The notes: generated by a model not told the origin, from the letters alone. Positions 26,777 through 36,199 are shown, counted from the first letter of the stretch. The stretch is DNA of 42,263 bases from Verrucomicrobiota bacterium (GCA_028873125.1 JAGWMQ010000016.1:1-42263); one strand, 5' to 3'. A program made the numbers and translations.

Positions 26777-28609
26777 GTGAACAAACCAACAGCACAATTG
26801 GGCGTGGTGGGTCTCTGCCGGTGGGCGCTCCGTTACGCGTTCCGACGCTGGCTGCCGCTGGTGGCGGTGCTGGCGACGATGCTGCTGAACGTGGGGCTGA
26901 ACGTGCTGAAACCCTGGCCGATGGTCTTTCTGATCGCCGTGCTGCGGGCGCAATTGCTGGGCGAGGCGATGCCGGCGTGGGCCTCCCGGCTGGTGGAGTT
27001 TCTGCCGGGCGCGCCGACCTTGAAGCATTTCATCGGCTGGAGTGTCGCGGCCACGGTGGTGATTTTTTTGTTGAGCTGGCTGGTCGGCCTGGCCAACGCT
27101 TTCGCCAACGTCAGCCTCGGGCAGCGGATGGTTTACGACCTGGCCGCCGACCTGTTCACGAAACTGCAACAACTGTCGCTGCGGTTTCACGCCAGCCGGT
27201 CGGTGGGCGACAATCTCCGGCGCGTCACCGCCGACAGCGCCTGCATTTCGCTCATCGTCAAGGACGCCCTGCTGCCGGTGGTGTCCTCGCTGGTCACGCT
27301 CGTGGTGATCTTCGGCATTCTCTGGCGGATTGACGCCACCCTCACCCTGATTGCGCTGGCGGTGGCGCCTTACATGCTCCTGATCTTCTATCTCTACGCG
27401 CAGCCCATGCTCCGGCTCAGTTACGTGGAACAGGAAACCGAGTCGCGCATCTACGAGGTCGCCGAGCAGACCTTGTCGGCCATTCCGGCGGTGCAGGCCT
27501 TTTGCCGCGAGGAACTCAACGACCGCCGTTTTCAACAGACGACCGGCGCCTCGCTGGCCGCCACCCTCACGCTCACCCGCGTGCAATTGCGGTTCAAGGT
27601 GCTGATGGGCCTGGCGACGGCCGTGGGGACGGCCGGCATTTATTGGCTCGGCGCCCGCCACGCGCTGGCCGGAAACACCCTCATGGATCCGGTCGCCACC
27701 ATCGTGCTGTTCCTGTCCTACCTCGGTTCGCTCTACGATCCGCTGGCCAACGTCATGTACACCTCGGCCACCATCCAGACCGCCGCCGGCAGCGTCCGGC
27801 GCGTCCGCGAAGTGCTGGAAACCGAGCGCGAAATCTCTGACAAACCCGGCGCGACACGGTTGCCCGCCCTCCGGGGACGCGTGGAGATTGAAGACGTCAC
27901 CTTCGGGTACGAACCGGACCGGCCCATCCTGCGCAACATCCGTCTGGCGGTGGAACCCGGCGAAACGGTGGCGTTGGTCGGCCCGACCGGCGCGGGCAAG
28001 AGCACGCTGGTCAGCCTGGTCCCGCGCTTTTTCGATCCCTGGCAGGGAAGCGTGCGGGTGGACGGACACGACGTCCGCGACGCGCAGTTGAAGAGCCTGC
28101 GCGGGCAGATCGCCATCGTTTTGCAGGAGCCGTTTCTGTTCCCGCTGTCGGTTGCCGAAAACATCGCCTACGGCCATCCGCAGGCGACGCGGGCGGAAAT
28201 CGAAGCCGCCGCGCGCGCCGCCAGCGCGCATGATTTCATCCAGCGCCTGCCGCAAGGTTACCAGACGGTCGTCGGCGAACGCGGCGCGACGCTTTCCGGC
28301 GGCGAACGGCAGCGCCTGTCCATTGCGCGCGCCCTGCTCAAGAACGCGCCCATCCTGATTCTCGACGAGCCGACCAGCGCGCTGGACGCCGAATCGGAGG
28401 CGGCGTTCCTTCAGGCGCTGGACCGCCTGGCGCAGGGCCGTTCCACCTTGGTCATCGCGCACCGGTTGTCCACGGCACGGCGCGCCAACCGCATCATCGT
28501 GCTGGAGAACGGCGGCATTGCCGAGAGCGGGACGCACGAGGAACTCCTGCGGCGCGGTGGCCGATATGCGAAATTTCACCGCATCCAGTTTGCCGGGACG
28601 GGGGACTGA
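26777..28609 (+). CDS. ABC exporter half-transporter, TMD-NBD fusion (paralog of preceding gene)
   Basis: GTG start at 26777, 7 bp after previous stop; Walker A 'LVGPTGAGKST', signature 'LSGGERQRLSIARALL', Walker B 'PILILDEPTSALDAE', H-loop 'VIAHRLST'. Confidence 0.94.
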   Translation: MNKPTAQLGVVGLCRWALRYAFRRWLPLVAVLATMLLNVGLNVLKPWPMVFLIAVLRAQLLGEAMPAWASRLVEFLPGAPTLKHFIGWSVAATVVIFLLSWLVGLANAFANVSLGQRMVYDLAADLFTKLQQLSLRFHASRSVGDNLRRVTADSACISLIVKDALLPVVSSLVTLVVIFGILWRIDATLTLIALAVAPYMLLIFYLYAQPMLRLSYVEQETESRIYEVAEQTLSAIPAVQAFCREELNDRRFQQTTGASLAATLTLTRVQLRFKVLMGLATAVGTAGIYWLGARHALAGNTLMDPVATIVLFLSYLGSLYDPLANVMYTSATIQTAAGSVRRVREVLETEREISDKPGATRLPALRGRVEIEDVTFGYEPDRPILRNIRLAVEPGETVALVGPTGAGKSTLVSLVPRFFDPWQGSVRVDGHDVRDAQLKSLRGQIAIVLQEPFLFPLSVAENIAYGHPQATRAEIEAAARAASAHDFIQRLPQGYQTVVGERGATLSGGERQRLSIARALLKNAPILILDEPTSALDAESEAAFLQALDRLAQGRSTLVIAHRLSTARRANRIIVLENGGIAESGTHEELLRRGGRYAKFHRIQFAGTGD

Positions 28610-28670
28610 TGTGACGCCATTTTAACTTGCCAATCCCCGAATCCCGGAGAACTCTGCCGGGAGAAAGCCA

Positions 28671-30455
28671 ATGAGGCGCCCGAACCGCTCAATTCGCCTG
28701 CCGGTGAAAATGCGTCCTTTGGCATTTTCGCTTCTGTGCGGGTTGGCCGCCGGGACGTATTTGTCATCCGCCGGGGCCGCGACGCTGTCCGGTTCCTTCA
28801 CGCCGTTGCCGTCGGGAACCAACGTCAACCTGACCGGCGCCGGCGCGTTGGACTGGGTGCATTGGGGGTTCGAGAGCGCGTGGACCGTCGAGCGCAAATA
28901 CGGTGTGACGCCGCAGATTACCAATACCTTTTTGGCGCCGTTCGACCTGAATTCGCGTTCTTACTACGACGGGCCGTTTCAACTCACGAATGGCCTGGAT
29001 ACGTTTACCTGGAGCGACGGCGCCTCGCTGGATCGGGCTGCCACCAACACGCGGACCGGCGTGTATATTTACGGCGACCAGAATAAATATTCGGGCAACG
29101 CTCCAACCGGCTTTCAAATTCAGTGTCCGGCGGACATCACGATGAAGCAGTTGAAGATTTACGTCGGCACCTCCGGGGTGAACGGAACCCTGACGGCCAG
29201 CTTGAGCGGGGCGGCCAGTTATACCGACAATTCATTGAACGGCGGCCCATCCAACGGCGTCTATACCATCAATTTTCAGGCCGACTCGGCCGGCCAGATG
29301 CTGACCGTCACTTTCACGAGCACCAACACCTCCGGCTATCTCGCTTTACAGGCCGCCACTTCGACCGGTCCAGACGCGCCGCCGTCAGTGTCCGTCACCG
29401 CCCCGGCCGACGCTTCGGTGTTCGCGGCCCCGGCGACTTTTTCACTGACGGCCACGGCGTCGGACAGCGACGGGTTCATCACCAATTTGTCCTTGCTGGA
29501 CGGCGCCACGATTTTGGGACAGACGAATTCGGGTTCTCTCGGCGTGAGCGTGAGCAACCTGCCTGGCGGCGCCTACAACTTCGTTGCCGTGGCCTCGGAC
29601 AACGGGGGTTTGTCCATCACCTCGTTCCCGGCGCGGGTGTTTGTAACCACCGGCGGCGGAACGTTGGCCGGCAGCGTCGTCGCGCCGCCGGCCAACCTGG
29701 ACCTGACCGCGGAAGGCGCGCTGGACTGGGTGCATTGGGGCCTGCTCTCGGCCACCAATTCGGACCGCAAGGCCGGGGTGACGCTGCTCATCCCGGATGT
29801 CCAGGTGTTGAACGCGACCACCACCGATCTTCTGCGCTACTCGGACAACTTGACCAGCTACAGTTGGACGGACGGCGCGCCGACGGCCAGCACCAGCGGC
29901 ACCACGACTGGCATTTTTCTTTACAGTACAAACCAGCCGCCGGCGGCGTTTCAGTTGACCGTCCCTGCGACCAGCACGCCGCGCGAGTTGAAAGTTTATG
30001 CCGGCCTTTACGGCGACCATGCCCGGATGGACGCCTGGTTGAGCGACTGGAGCGCGGTCTCCTACAGCGACGAGTCGCTTTCATCCGCATACGGCAACGG
30101 CTACGCGGTCTATACTTTCATTTACAGCTCCACCAATGCGGGCGCGACGCTCAATGTCCGTTGGAGTCCGGCCATCGTTTTGGACCCGTTCTATGGCAAC
30201 GTGACCTGGCAGGCGGCGACCTTGTCGTCGCCACCGGCGGCGACCGTGCTGACGGCGCCGGTTGTTTCGCCGGCGAGTGGATTTGATTTCTCGTTCTTTG
30301 CCGAGACCGGCGTGAATTACACGGTGTGGTATAGCGGTTCCCTCGGCCCCGTGAACTGGCAGGTGTTGACCAATTTCCCCGGCGTGGGCGGGGATGCAAC
30401 CATCAACGACTCCAGCACAAATGCGGCCCGGTTTTATCGGGTGCAGGCGCAATAA
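28671..30455 (+). CDS. Secreted repeat protein with two 'DWVHWG' domains, an Ig-like domain and a C-terminal 'FYRVQAQ' module (paralog of 23122..24891)
   Basis: 'TNVNLTGAGALDWVHWGFESAWTVERKYGVTPQITN' and 'ANLDLTAEGALDWVHWGLLSATNSDRKAGVTLLIPD'; Ig-like 'PPSVSVTAPADASVFAAPATFSLTATASDSDGFITNLSLLDG'; end 'NYTVWYSGSLGPVNWQVLTNFPG...RFYRVQAQ'. Confidence 0.85.
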   Translation: MRRPNRSIRLPVKMRPLAFSLLCGLAAGTYLSSAGAATLSGSFTPLPSGTNVNLTGAGALDWVHWGFESAWTVERKYGVTPQITNTFLAPFDLNSRSYYDGPFQLTNGLDTFTWSDGASLDRAATNTRTGVYIYGDQNKYSGNAPTGFQIQCPADITMKQLKIYVGTSGVNGTLTASLSGAASYTDNSLNGGPSNGVYTINFQADSAGQMLTVTFTSTNTSGYLALQAATSTGPDAPPSVSVTAPADASVFAAPATFSLTATASDSDGFITNLSLLDGATILGQTNSGSLGVSVSNLPGGAYNFVAVASDNGGLSITSFPARVFVTTGGGTLAGSVVAPPANLDLTAEGALDWVHWGLLSATNSDRKAGVTLLIPDVQVLNATTTDLLRYSDNLTSYSWTDGAPTASTSGTTTGIFLYSTNQPPAAFQLTVPATSTPRELKVYAGLYGDHARMDAWLSDWSAVSYSDESLSSAYGNGYAVYTFIYSSTNAGATLNVRWSPAIVLDPFYGNVTWQAATLSSPPAATVLTAPVVSPASGFDFSFFAETGVNYTVWYSGSLGPVNWQVLTNFPGVGGDATINDSSTNAARFYRVQAQ

Positions 30456-30498
30456 ATGCTGGACAATCCTCGCACCGGAAACCTAAACACCTAGCACT

Positions 30499-31086
30499 GT
30501 GAAAGCCAAGCACGAAACCATCACCGCCCTTGCGCCGGGCCGCTGGACCCACGGCGCGCCGCCGGCCAACGTGCGGCTGGGAAACGACACCGTCATCACC
30601 GGCGACCTGGCGTTCAAGCGCTTTCACAGCCGCGAGCCGGACGCGCTGGTCATCGGCGCGCAGTGTACGATGGACGGCGTGCATTTCGATCTCGGCGAAA
30701 AAGGCCGGATGACCATCGGCGACTTCTGTTACTTCACCAACGCCGTCCTGCTCTGCGAACTGGAAGTGCGCATCGGCAACTATGTCGTCATCGGCTGGAA
30801 CACGACGGTCGCCGACACCGACTTTCATCCGCTGGCTCCGGCCGAACGCGTCGCCGACGCCCTCGCCTGCTCGCCGCTGGGCGGGGGCCGGCCGCGGCCG
30901 GCAATTCCCAAGCTGCCGGTCCTCATCGAGGACGACGTGTGGATCGGGCCGAACGCGACCGTTCTCAAAGGCGTGCGCATCGGCGGCGGCGCGTGGATTG
31001 AGGCCGGTTCGCTGGTCACGCGCGACGTGCCGCCGCGCGCCCGCGTGCTCGGCAATCCGGCGCAAATCATTGGAACCATGCCGTGA
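30499..31086 (+). CDS. Hexapeptide-repeat (left-handed beta-helix) acyltransferase
   Basis: 'IGDFCYFTNAVLLCELEVRIGNYVVIGWNTTVADTDFHPL', 'VLIEDDVWIGPNATVLKGVRIGGGAWIEAGSLVTRDVPPRARVLGNPAQII'. GTG start. Confidence 0.9.
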   Translation: MKAKHETITALAPGRWTHGAPPANVRLGNDTVITGDLAFKRFHSREPDALVIGAQCTMDGVHFDLGEKGRMTIGDFCYFTNAVLLCELEVRIGNYVVIGWNTTVADTDFHPLAPAERVADALACSPLGGGRPRPAIPKLPVLIEDDVWIGPNATVLKGVRIGGGAWIEAGSLVTRDVPPRARVLGNPAQIIGTMP

Positions 31087-31682
31087 CCGCGGACCGAAAA
31101 CTCGAATGGGACTGGTATTCGGGGACTGTTCCGGAGAACGTGGTCCTTGACGACACGGCTTATTGCGAGACGGCGTTCAGCTTCCATTTTTATCGCAGCC
31201 GGTTGCCGGGCGGCGTCGAGTATGGCCGCGGCGCCTCGACCTATCTGGGCACGATGTTCGACGTCGGCCCGCGCGGGCGCGTGATACTTGGCGAGTGCGC
31301 GCTGATCCACGGCGCGCGCATCATCTGCGACGCGGAAATTCTCATCGGCGATTACGCGCTGATTTCCTGGAACGTGGTGTTGATGGACACGTATCGCGTT
31401 CCGTTGGATGCGCCAGAGCGGCGCCGGGAACTGGAACGGATCCCGGCGCGCGAACCGCGCCTGGCCTGCGCCGATGTTCCGGCCAAACCGGTTCGCATCG
31501 GGCGCAACGTCTGGATCGGTTTTGACGCCTGCGTGCTGCCCGGCGTGACCATCGGCGAAGGCTCGGTGGTCGGCGCCAAATCGGTGGTGAGGGAAAGCGT
31601 CCCGCCGTTTACCATCGTGGCCGGCAATCCGGCGCGGGTCATCCGCCCGCTCAATGCCGAAGAAAGGAGCCGCCATGCTTGA
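31083..31682 (+). CDS. Hexapeptide-repeat (left-handed beta-helix) acyltransferase, second copy
   Basis: 'LGECALIHGARIICDAEILIGDYALISWNVVLMDTYRVPL', 'VRIGRNVWIGFDACVLPGVTIGEGSVVGAKSVVRESVPPFTIVAGNPARVIR'. GTG start overlapping preceding TGA (GTGA). Confidence 0.9.
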   Translation: MTADRKLEWDWYSGTVPENVVLDDTAYCETAFSFHFYRSRLPGGVEYGRGASTYLGTMFDVGPRGRVILGECALIHGARIICDAEILIGDYALISWNVVLMDTYRVPLDAPERRRELERIPAREPRLACADVPAKPVRIGRNVWIGFDACVLPGVTIGEGSVVGAKSVVRESVPPFTIVAGNPARVIRPLNAEERSRHA

Positions 31683-32847
31683 GCCACCGCCGCGCAAAGG
31701 CAAAATCATCGTCTTCGGCATCTTGTTCTGGTATCCGCTGGCGGGCGTCACCTATCAGTTTTTACATTACCTGGTCGGCCTGCGGCGGCTCGGCTACGAT
31801 CCCTATTACATCGAAGATTCGGCGCGCTGGATTTACGATCCCCGGCTCAACGACCTTTCGCCGGATGCCACCGGCAACATCCAAACGGTCCTGCCGGCCT
31901 TGCAGGCGCATGGCTTTGGCGGCCGATGGGCGTTTCGTGGAAACTATCCGGATGGCCGGTGCTACGGCATGAGCGAGGTGCAAATCAAGCAACTTTACCG
32001 CGAGGCCGACGCCTTCCTGAACATTACCGGCGCCCAGGAGATCCGCGACGAGCACCGTGCCATCCCCCGCCGGATTTACGTCGAGTCCGATCCCTTCGCC
32101 TTGCAGGTCAAGGCGGCCAAGGGCGACGCCGGCACGATTAACATGCTGGCCGCCCACGACACGCTGTTCAGCTTCGGCGAAAACCTCGGTGCCCCCGACT
32201 GCGGCGTGCCCGTGGAAAAATGCCGGTGGCTGCCCACGCGCCAGCCGGTGGCGCTGGAATGGTGGGACGGCCCGGTCCGCGGCGGTGACACGTTCAACAC
32301 CATCACCACCTGGCACAACAAGGGCAAGGACATCGAGTGGCGGGGCGAGAAGTGGTATTGGACGAAAGACCGCGAGTTTGAAAAATTCCTGGATTTGCCG
32401 AAACGCCGGCCGGTGAAATTTGAACTGGCTGCGACCGTGGACGACGAGGTCAAGGCGCTGCTCAACCGCCACGGCTGGTTGCAGAGAAATTCCATTGAAA
32501 TCTCCCGCGACCCGGACCGTTACCGTGATTACATCCGGCGATCGCGTGGCGAGTTCACCGTGGCGCGCGACCAGTACACCCGGCCCCACACCGGCTGGTT
32601 CAGCGACCGCAGCGCCTGCTATCTCGCCGCCGGCCGGCCCGTCATCACCCAGGAAACCGGCTTCAGCAAATTTCTGCCGACCGGAAAGGGCTTGTTCGGC
32701 TTCAAAACGATGGACGACATTTTGAAGGCGGTGGACGTGATTGAAGGTGATTATGAAGGGCACTGCCGCGCCGCGCGGGAAATCGCCGCCGAATTTTTCG
32801 CCGCCGAAAGAGTAGTCGGCGACTTGATGCACAGGGCCGGATTGTGA
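31675..32847 (+). CDS. Glycosyltransferase-like protein (GT-B type, family 1-like)
   Basis: N-terminal 'IIVFGILFWYPLAGVTYQFLHYLVGLRRLGYDPYYIED'; C-terminal 'HTGWFSDRSACYLAAGRPVITQETGFSKFLPTGKGLFGFKTMDDIL', resembling C-terminal donor-binding halves of GT-B enzymes. Confidence 0.78.
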   Translation: MLEPPPRKGKIIVFGILFWYPLAGVTYQFLHYLVGLRRLGYDPYYIEDSARWIYDPRLNDLSPDATGNIQTVLPALQAHGFGGRWAFRGNYPDGRCYGMSEVQIKQLYREADAFLNITGAQEIRDEHRAIPRRIYVESDPFALQVKAAKGDAGTINMLAAHDTLFSFGENLGAPDCGVPVEKCRWLPTRQPVALEWWDGPVRGGDTFNTITTWHNKGKDIEWRGEKWYWTKDREFEKFLDLPKRRPVKFELAATVDDEVKALLNRHGWLQRNSIEISRDPDRYRDYIRRSRGEFTVARDQYTRPHTGWFSDRSACYLAAGRPVITQETGFSKFLPTGKGLFGFKTMDDILKAVDVIEGDYEGHCRAAREIAAEFFAAERVVGDLMHRAGL

Positions 32848-33980
32848 AAATCATTCTCGCCGGCACCATCGGACGCTCCGGTCTGGGCGGTCAGGCCTGG
32901 GCGAACCTGCAATACCTGCTGGGCCTGCGCGCGCTCGGCCACGAGGTTTGGTATCTCGAAGACTGCGGAGACACCTCTTTCGTTTGGGACTGGGAAAAGG
33001 CGGAATGGAATTACGAACTCGAATATCCCGCCGCCTGTGTCCGGGCCTGCCTCGCGCCGTTCGGCTTCGGCAAACGCTGGATTTACCGCGCCGGCGCCGG
33101 CGCGCGCGGCATGGCGCTGGAGCAGTTCCGCGAAATCTGCGCCGCGGCCGACCTCCTCATCCTGCGCGCCGCGCCGCTCTGGCTGTGGCGCCCGGAGTAT
33201 GATCTGCCGCGCCGGCGCGCGTTCATTGACGTGGATCCCGGCTTCACGCAAATCGCCATCGCCAACGGTGACCAGGGCGTTGCCGACGGCGTCGCGCGGT
33301 GCGAACGGCGCTTCACGGTTGCCCAACGCCTCGGCGTGGCGGATTGCCTCATTCCGCGAAACGGCGGTCCGTGGCTGAAGACCCTGCCGCCGGTGTTCCT
33401 GCCGGAATGGCCGGTGGCGGACTCTCCGGCCACGCAGTTCACTTCCATCATGCGCTGGCAGGGCTTCCGCGAGGCGAGCCACGGCGGAAGATCCTTCGGC
33501 CAGCGCGACCAGGAGTTTCCAAAATTCATCGGTCTGCCGAAGCTGACACCGCAAACATTTTGCATTGCCCTCATGGGTGTCAAACCGGAGGAATTGACGA
33601 AACGCGGCTGGGCAGTGGCGCCCGGCGAAGTGATCTCCCGGACGCCGGCGAGGTACCGCGAATTCATCCAGCAATCGCGGGCCGAATTTGGCGTGCCCAA
33701 ACACGGCTACGTCGAGATGCGCGGCGGCTGGTTCAGCGACCGCAGTGTCTGCTACCTCGCGTCGGGCCGGCCGGTGGCCGTCGAGGACACCGGCCTAGGC
33801 GACTGGCTGCAGGTCGGCGAGGGACTGCTGACTTTTGACGATGTGGATTCGGCTCGGCTGGCCGTGGAGAAGGTCAATTCCGATTACGAGCGCCACCGTC
33901 GCGCGGCCCGGGCGCTGGCGGAAAAAGTCTTTGCCACCGGCCGCGTGCTGCCGAGTTTGCTTGAAGCGGCCATGTATTGA
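32844..33980 (+). CDS. Glycosyltransferase-like protein (paralog of 31675..32847)
   Basis: 'IILAGTIGRSGLGGQAWANLQYLLGLRALGHEVWYLEDCGD'; C-terminal 'RGGWFSDRSVCYLASGRPVAVEDTGLGDWLQVGEGLLTFDDVDSA'. GTG start overlapping preceding TGA. Confidence 0.78.
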   Translation: MKIILAGTIGRSGLGGQAWANLQYLLGLRALGHEVWYLEDCGDTSFVWDWEKAEWNYELEYPAACVRACLAPFGFGKRWIYRAGAGARGMALEQFREICAAADLLILRAAPLWLWRPEYDLPRRRAFIDVDPGFTQIAIANGDQGVADGVARCERRFTVAQRLGVADCLIPRNGGPWLKTLPPVFLPEWPVADSPATQFTSIMRWQGFREASHGGRSFGQRDQEFPKFIGLPKLTPQTFCIALMGVKPEELTKRGWAVAPGEVISRTPARYREFIQQSRAEFGVPKHGYVEMRGGWFSDRSVCYLASGRPVAVEDTGLGDWLQVGEGLLTFDDVDSARLAVEKVNSDYERHRRAARALAEKVFATGRVLPSLLEAAMY

Positions 33981-34007
33981 TGCTTCCTTGGCCTCGGTGG
34001 AATCATT

Positions 34008-34556
34008 ATGAGCCAACTGTTGCCCGATAAGTTGAAAGAGTTGTGGCAGTCAGTCGAAGACCGCCGTCTCACCTTCGACGAATTCGAGGCGCGAAAACAG
34101 CAGTGGATGGACGAATACAAGGCCGTCTGGCGGGAAACGATTCTCTTCGGCGGCCTTCGGGACCTGAAGTTGAGCCTGGTGTCGGAACTCGCCCGGTTTT
34201 TCAACTGTAACGACCCGGCAGAAATTGAACGTCGCTGCCAGAGCGGGGCCGCGGCGGTCAAGGCGGATTGGGAAGTGAAGTGTCAGCGGGAAGACTCGCG
34301 CTCCGTCGAGCGGTTCTACGACGAGAGCCGGGCCTACATCTATGATTTGATGTGGTGGCACACGTTGGCGGGCGACGATTCGCCCTTGGCCTATGTCGTG
34401 GCCCTGCGCCTGGCGCAACAACACGCCTGCCGGCGCCCTCTCGACTTTGGCGCGGGCGTCGGCGCGGGCAGCATACCTTTTACGCGGCACGGCTTCGACA
34501 GCGCCCTGGCGGACATCAGTTCCACCCTGCTGGATTTCAGCCAACCGAGAGTCTAA
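34008..34556 (+). pseudogene. Truncated class I SAM-dependent methyltransferase
   Basis: Ends 'RRPLDFGAGVGAGSIPFTRHGFDSALADISSTLLDFSQPRV*': motif I (DFGAGVGAG) and the following acidic strand (ADIS) are present, but the rest of the Rossmann fold is missing. Confidence 0.7.
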
Positions 34557-35569
34557 TGCGCATCGCCCAAATATCCACCTTGGCAACGCCCGTCCTGCAA
34601 CACACCCATGGCAGCGTCGAGGCGCTGGTCTGGCTGTTGACGCGCGAATTGACGCGGTTGGGACACGCCGTGACGGTCTTCGGCTGTGGCGGTTCGGACG
34701 CTCCGGGGGAATTCGTCGAGACCCTGCCCGGCCCCTACGGCGCACCCGGCTCGTTTGACGACTGGCAATTGTGCGAATGGGTCAATCTATGCCGGGCCGT
34801 CAAAGAATCGTCCCGGTTTGACGTGTTGCACGCGCACGCCTATCTGTGGGGCATTCCCTTGGAACCCTTTTCCCGCGCGCCGCTGGCGCATACCTTGCAC
34901 ATCGTGCCGGATGAAAATGCAGCGCGACTGTGGTCCCGTTCGCCGCGCTCGAACGTCACCGCCATCTCGCGGCATCAATGGAGCGGACACCCGGAGATGC
35001 GGCCCTGCGCGGTCATCCCGCACGGCGTGGACGTGGCGCAATTTGCCTTTCAACCGGAGCCGGGAGATTACGTGTGCTACTTGGGACGTTTTGTTCCGGG
35101 CAAGGGCCCTGTCCAGGCCATCCAGGCGGCGCAGGCCCTGGGCCTGCGCCTGTTGTTGGCCGGACCCGAAAATTCCTACTTCCGGGAAAAAGTCAAGCCG
35201 CTCCTGGACGGCAAAAGAATCGAGTACGTCGGCTTTGTCCGCGGCGCGGAGCGCGATAAACTGCTCGGCGGCGCGCGGGCGTTGCTTTACCCGATTCAAT
35301 ATCCCGAGGCGTTCGGGCTGGTGCTGCTGGAGGCGATGCTGTGCGGCACCCCGGTGGCCGCGATGCGCCTGGGGGCGGTGCCGGAGATTGTAGACGAAGG
35401 GGTGACGGGGTCCTCGGCCGATTCGCTGGAGGACTTCTTGCCGGCGGTCCAAACGGCCCTGCAACTGGACCGCGCCCGCGTCCGCCGGCGGGCGGAACAA
35501 CGTTTTTCGGCGGAGCGCATGGCGCGTGAATACGCCGCCGTTTATGAACGGCTGGCCGCGAAGAAATAA
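34556..35569 (+). CDS. Glycosyltransferase family 4 protein
   Basis: 'MRIAQISTLATPVLQHTHGSVEALVWLLTRELTRLGHAVTVFGCGGSD', 'VIPHGVDVAQF', 'YLGRFVPGKGPVQAIQAAQ', 'EAFGLVLLEAMLCGTPVAAMRLGAVPEIV' (EX7E). ATG overlaps preceding TAA (TAATG). Confidence 0.92.
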   Translation: MRIAQISTLATPVLQHTHGSVEALVWLLTRELTRLGHAVTVFGCGGSDAPGEFVETLPGPYGAPGSFDDWQLCEWVNLCRAVKESSRFDVLHAHAYLWGIPLEPFSRAPLAHTLHIVPDENAARLWSRSPRSNVTAISRHQWSGHPEMRPCAVIPHGVDVAQFAFQPEPGDYVCYLGRFVPGKGPVQAIQAAQALGLRLLLAGPENSYFREKVKPLLDGKRIEYVGFVRGAERDKLLGGARALLYPIQYPEAFGLVLLEAMLCGTPVAAMRLGAVPEIVDEGVTGSSADSLEDFLPAVQTALQLDRARVRRRAEQRFSAERMAREYAAVYERLAAKK

Positions 35570-35575
35570 TTTCCC

Positions 35576-36199
35576 GTGAACGTTCTCGTCATGGCCCCTC
35601 ATCCGGACGATGAAGTCATCGGCTGCGGCGGCGCGCTGTGTTTGCACGCGCGGCGCGGCGACCGCATCAGCGCCGTTTTTTTGACCTCGGGCGAACTGGG
35701 GTTGAAAAAGCGGCCGCGCGAGGAAGCCTGGAAGATTCGCGAGGCCGAGGCGCGCCGCGCCGCCAAAATTCTGGGTTTGTCGGCGTTGCATTTTTTGCGC
35801 CAACCGGACTGGACGCTTGGGGAACACGTGACCGCCGCCGCCGCCGCCTTGTATCCGATCCTCCAACAACAAAAGCCGGGGCTGATTTACCTGCCGCACC
35901 CGCAGGAATGGCATCCCGATCACCAAGCGGCGCTGGCCATTGTGCGCCGGGCCTTGCGTCGCGGCGGAATGGCGCCGCCGAAATTGCGCGGGTACGAAGT
36001 CTGGACACCGATGAGCCGGTTTGACGAGGTGGAACACATCAGCGCGGTGATGGCCCGCAAGTTGCGGGCGCTGCGCGCCCACCGGTCGCAACTGGCCGAA
36101 TTCGATTACGTTCAAGCCGTCCGCGGCTTGAACCAATTTCGCGGCGCGCTGGCGGCCAGGACGCGTTTTGGGGAGGTCTTTCAACTTTTGAAAATGTGA
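35576..36199 (+). CDS. PIG-L family (LmbE-like) deacetylase
   Basis: 'VLVMAPHPDDEVIGCGGALCLHA' (PHPDDE) and 'LIYLPHPQEWHPDHQAALAIV' (HPDH). Confidence 0.94.
   Translation: MNVLVMAPHPDDEVIGCGGALCLHARRGDRISAVFLTSGELGLKKRPREEAWKIREAEARRAAKILGLSALHFLRQPDWTLGEHVTAAAAALYPILQQQKPGLIYLPHPQEWHPDHQAALAIVRRALRRGGMAPPKLRGYEVWTPMSRFDEVEHISAVMARKLRALRAHRSQLAEFDYVQAVRGLNQFRGALAARTRFGEVFQLLKM

Noticed and set aside
26576-28579. 667-aa minus-strand ORF
   Set aside because: Antisense to the second ABC transporter.
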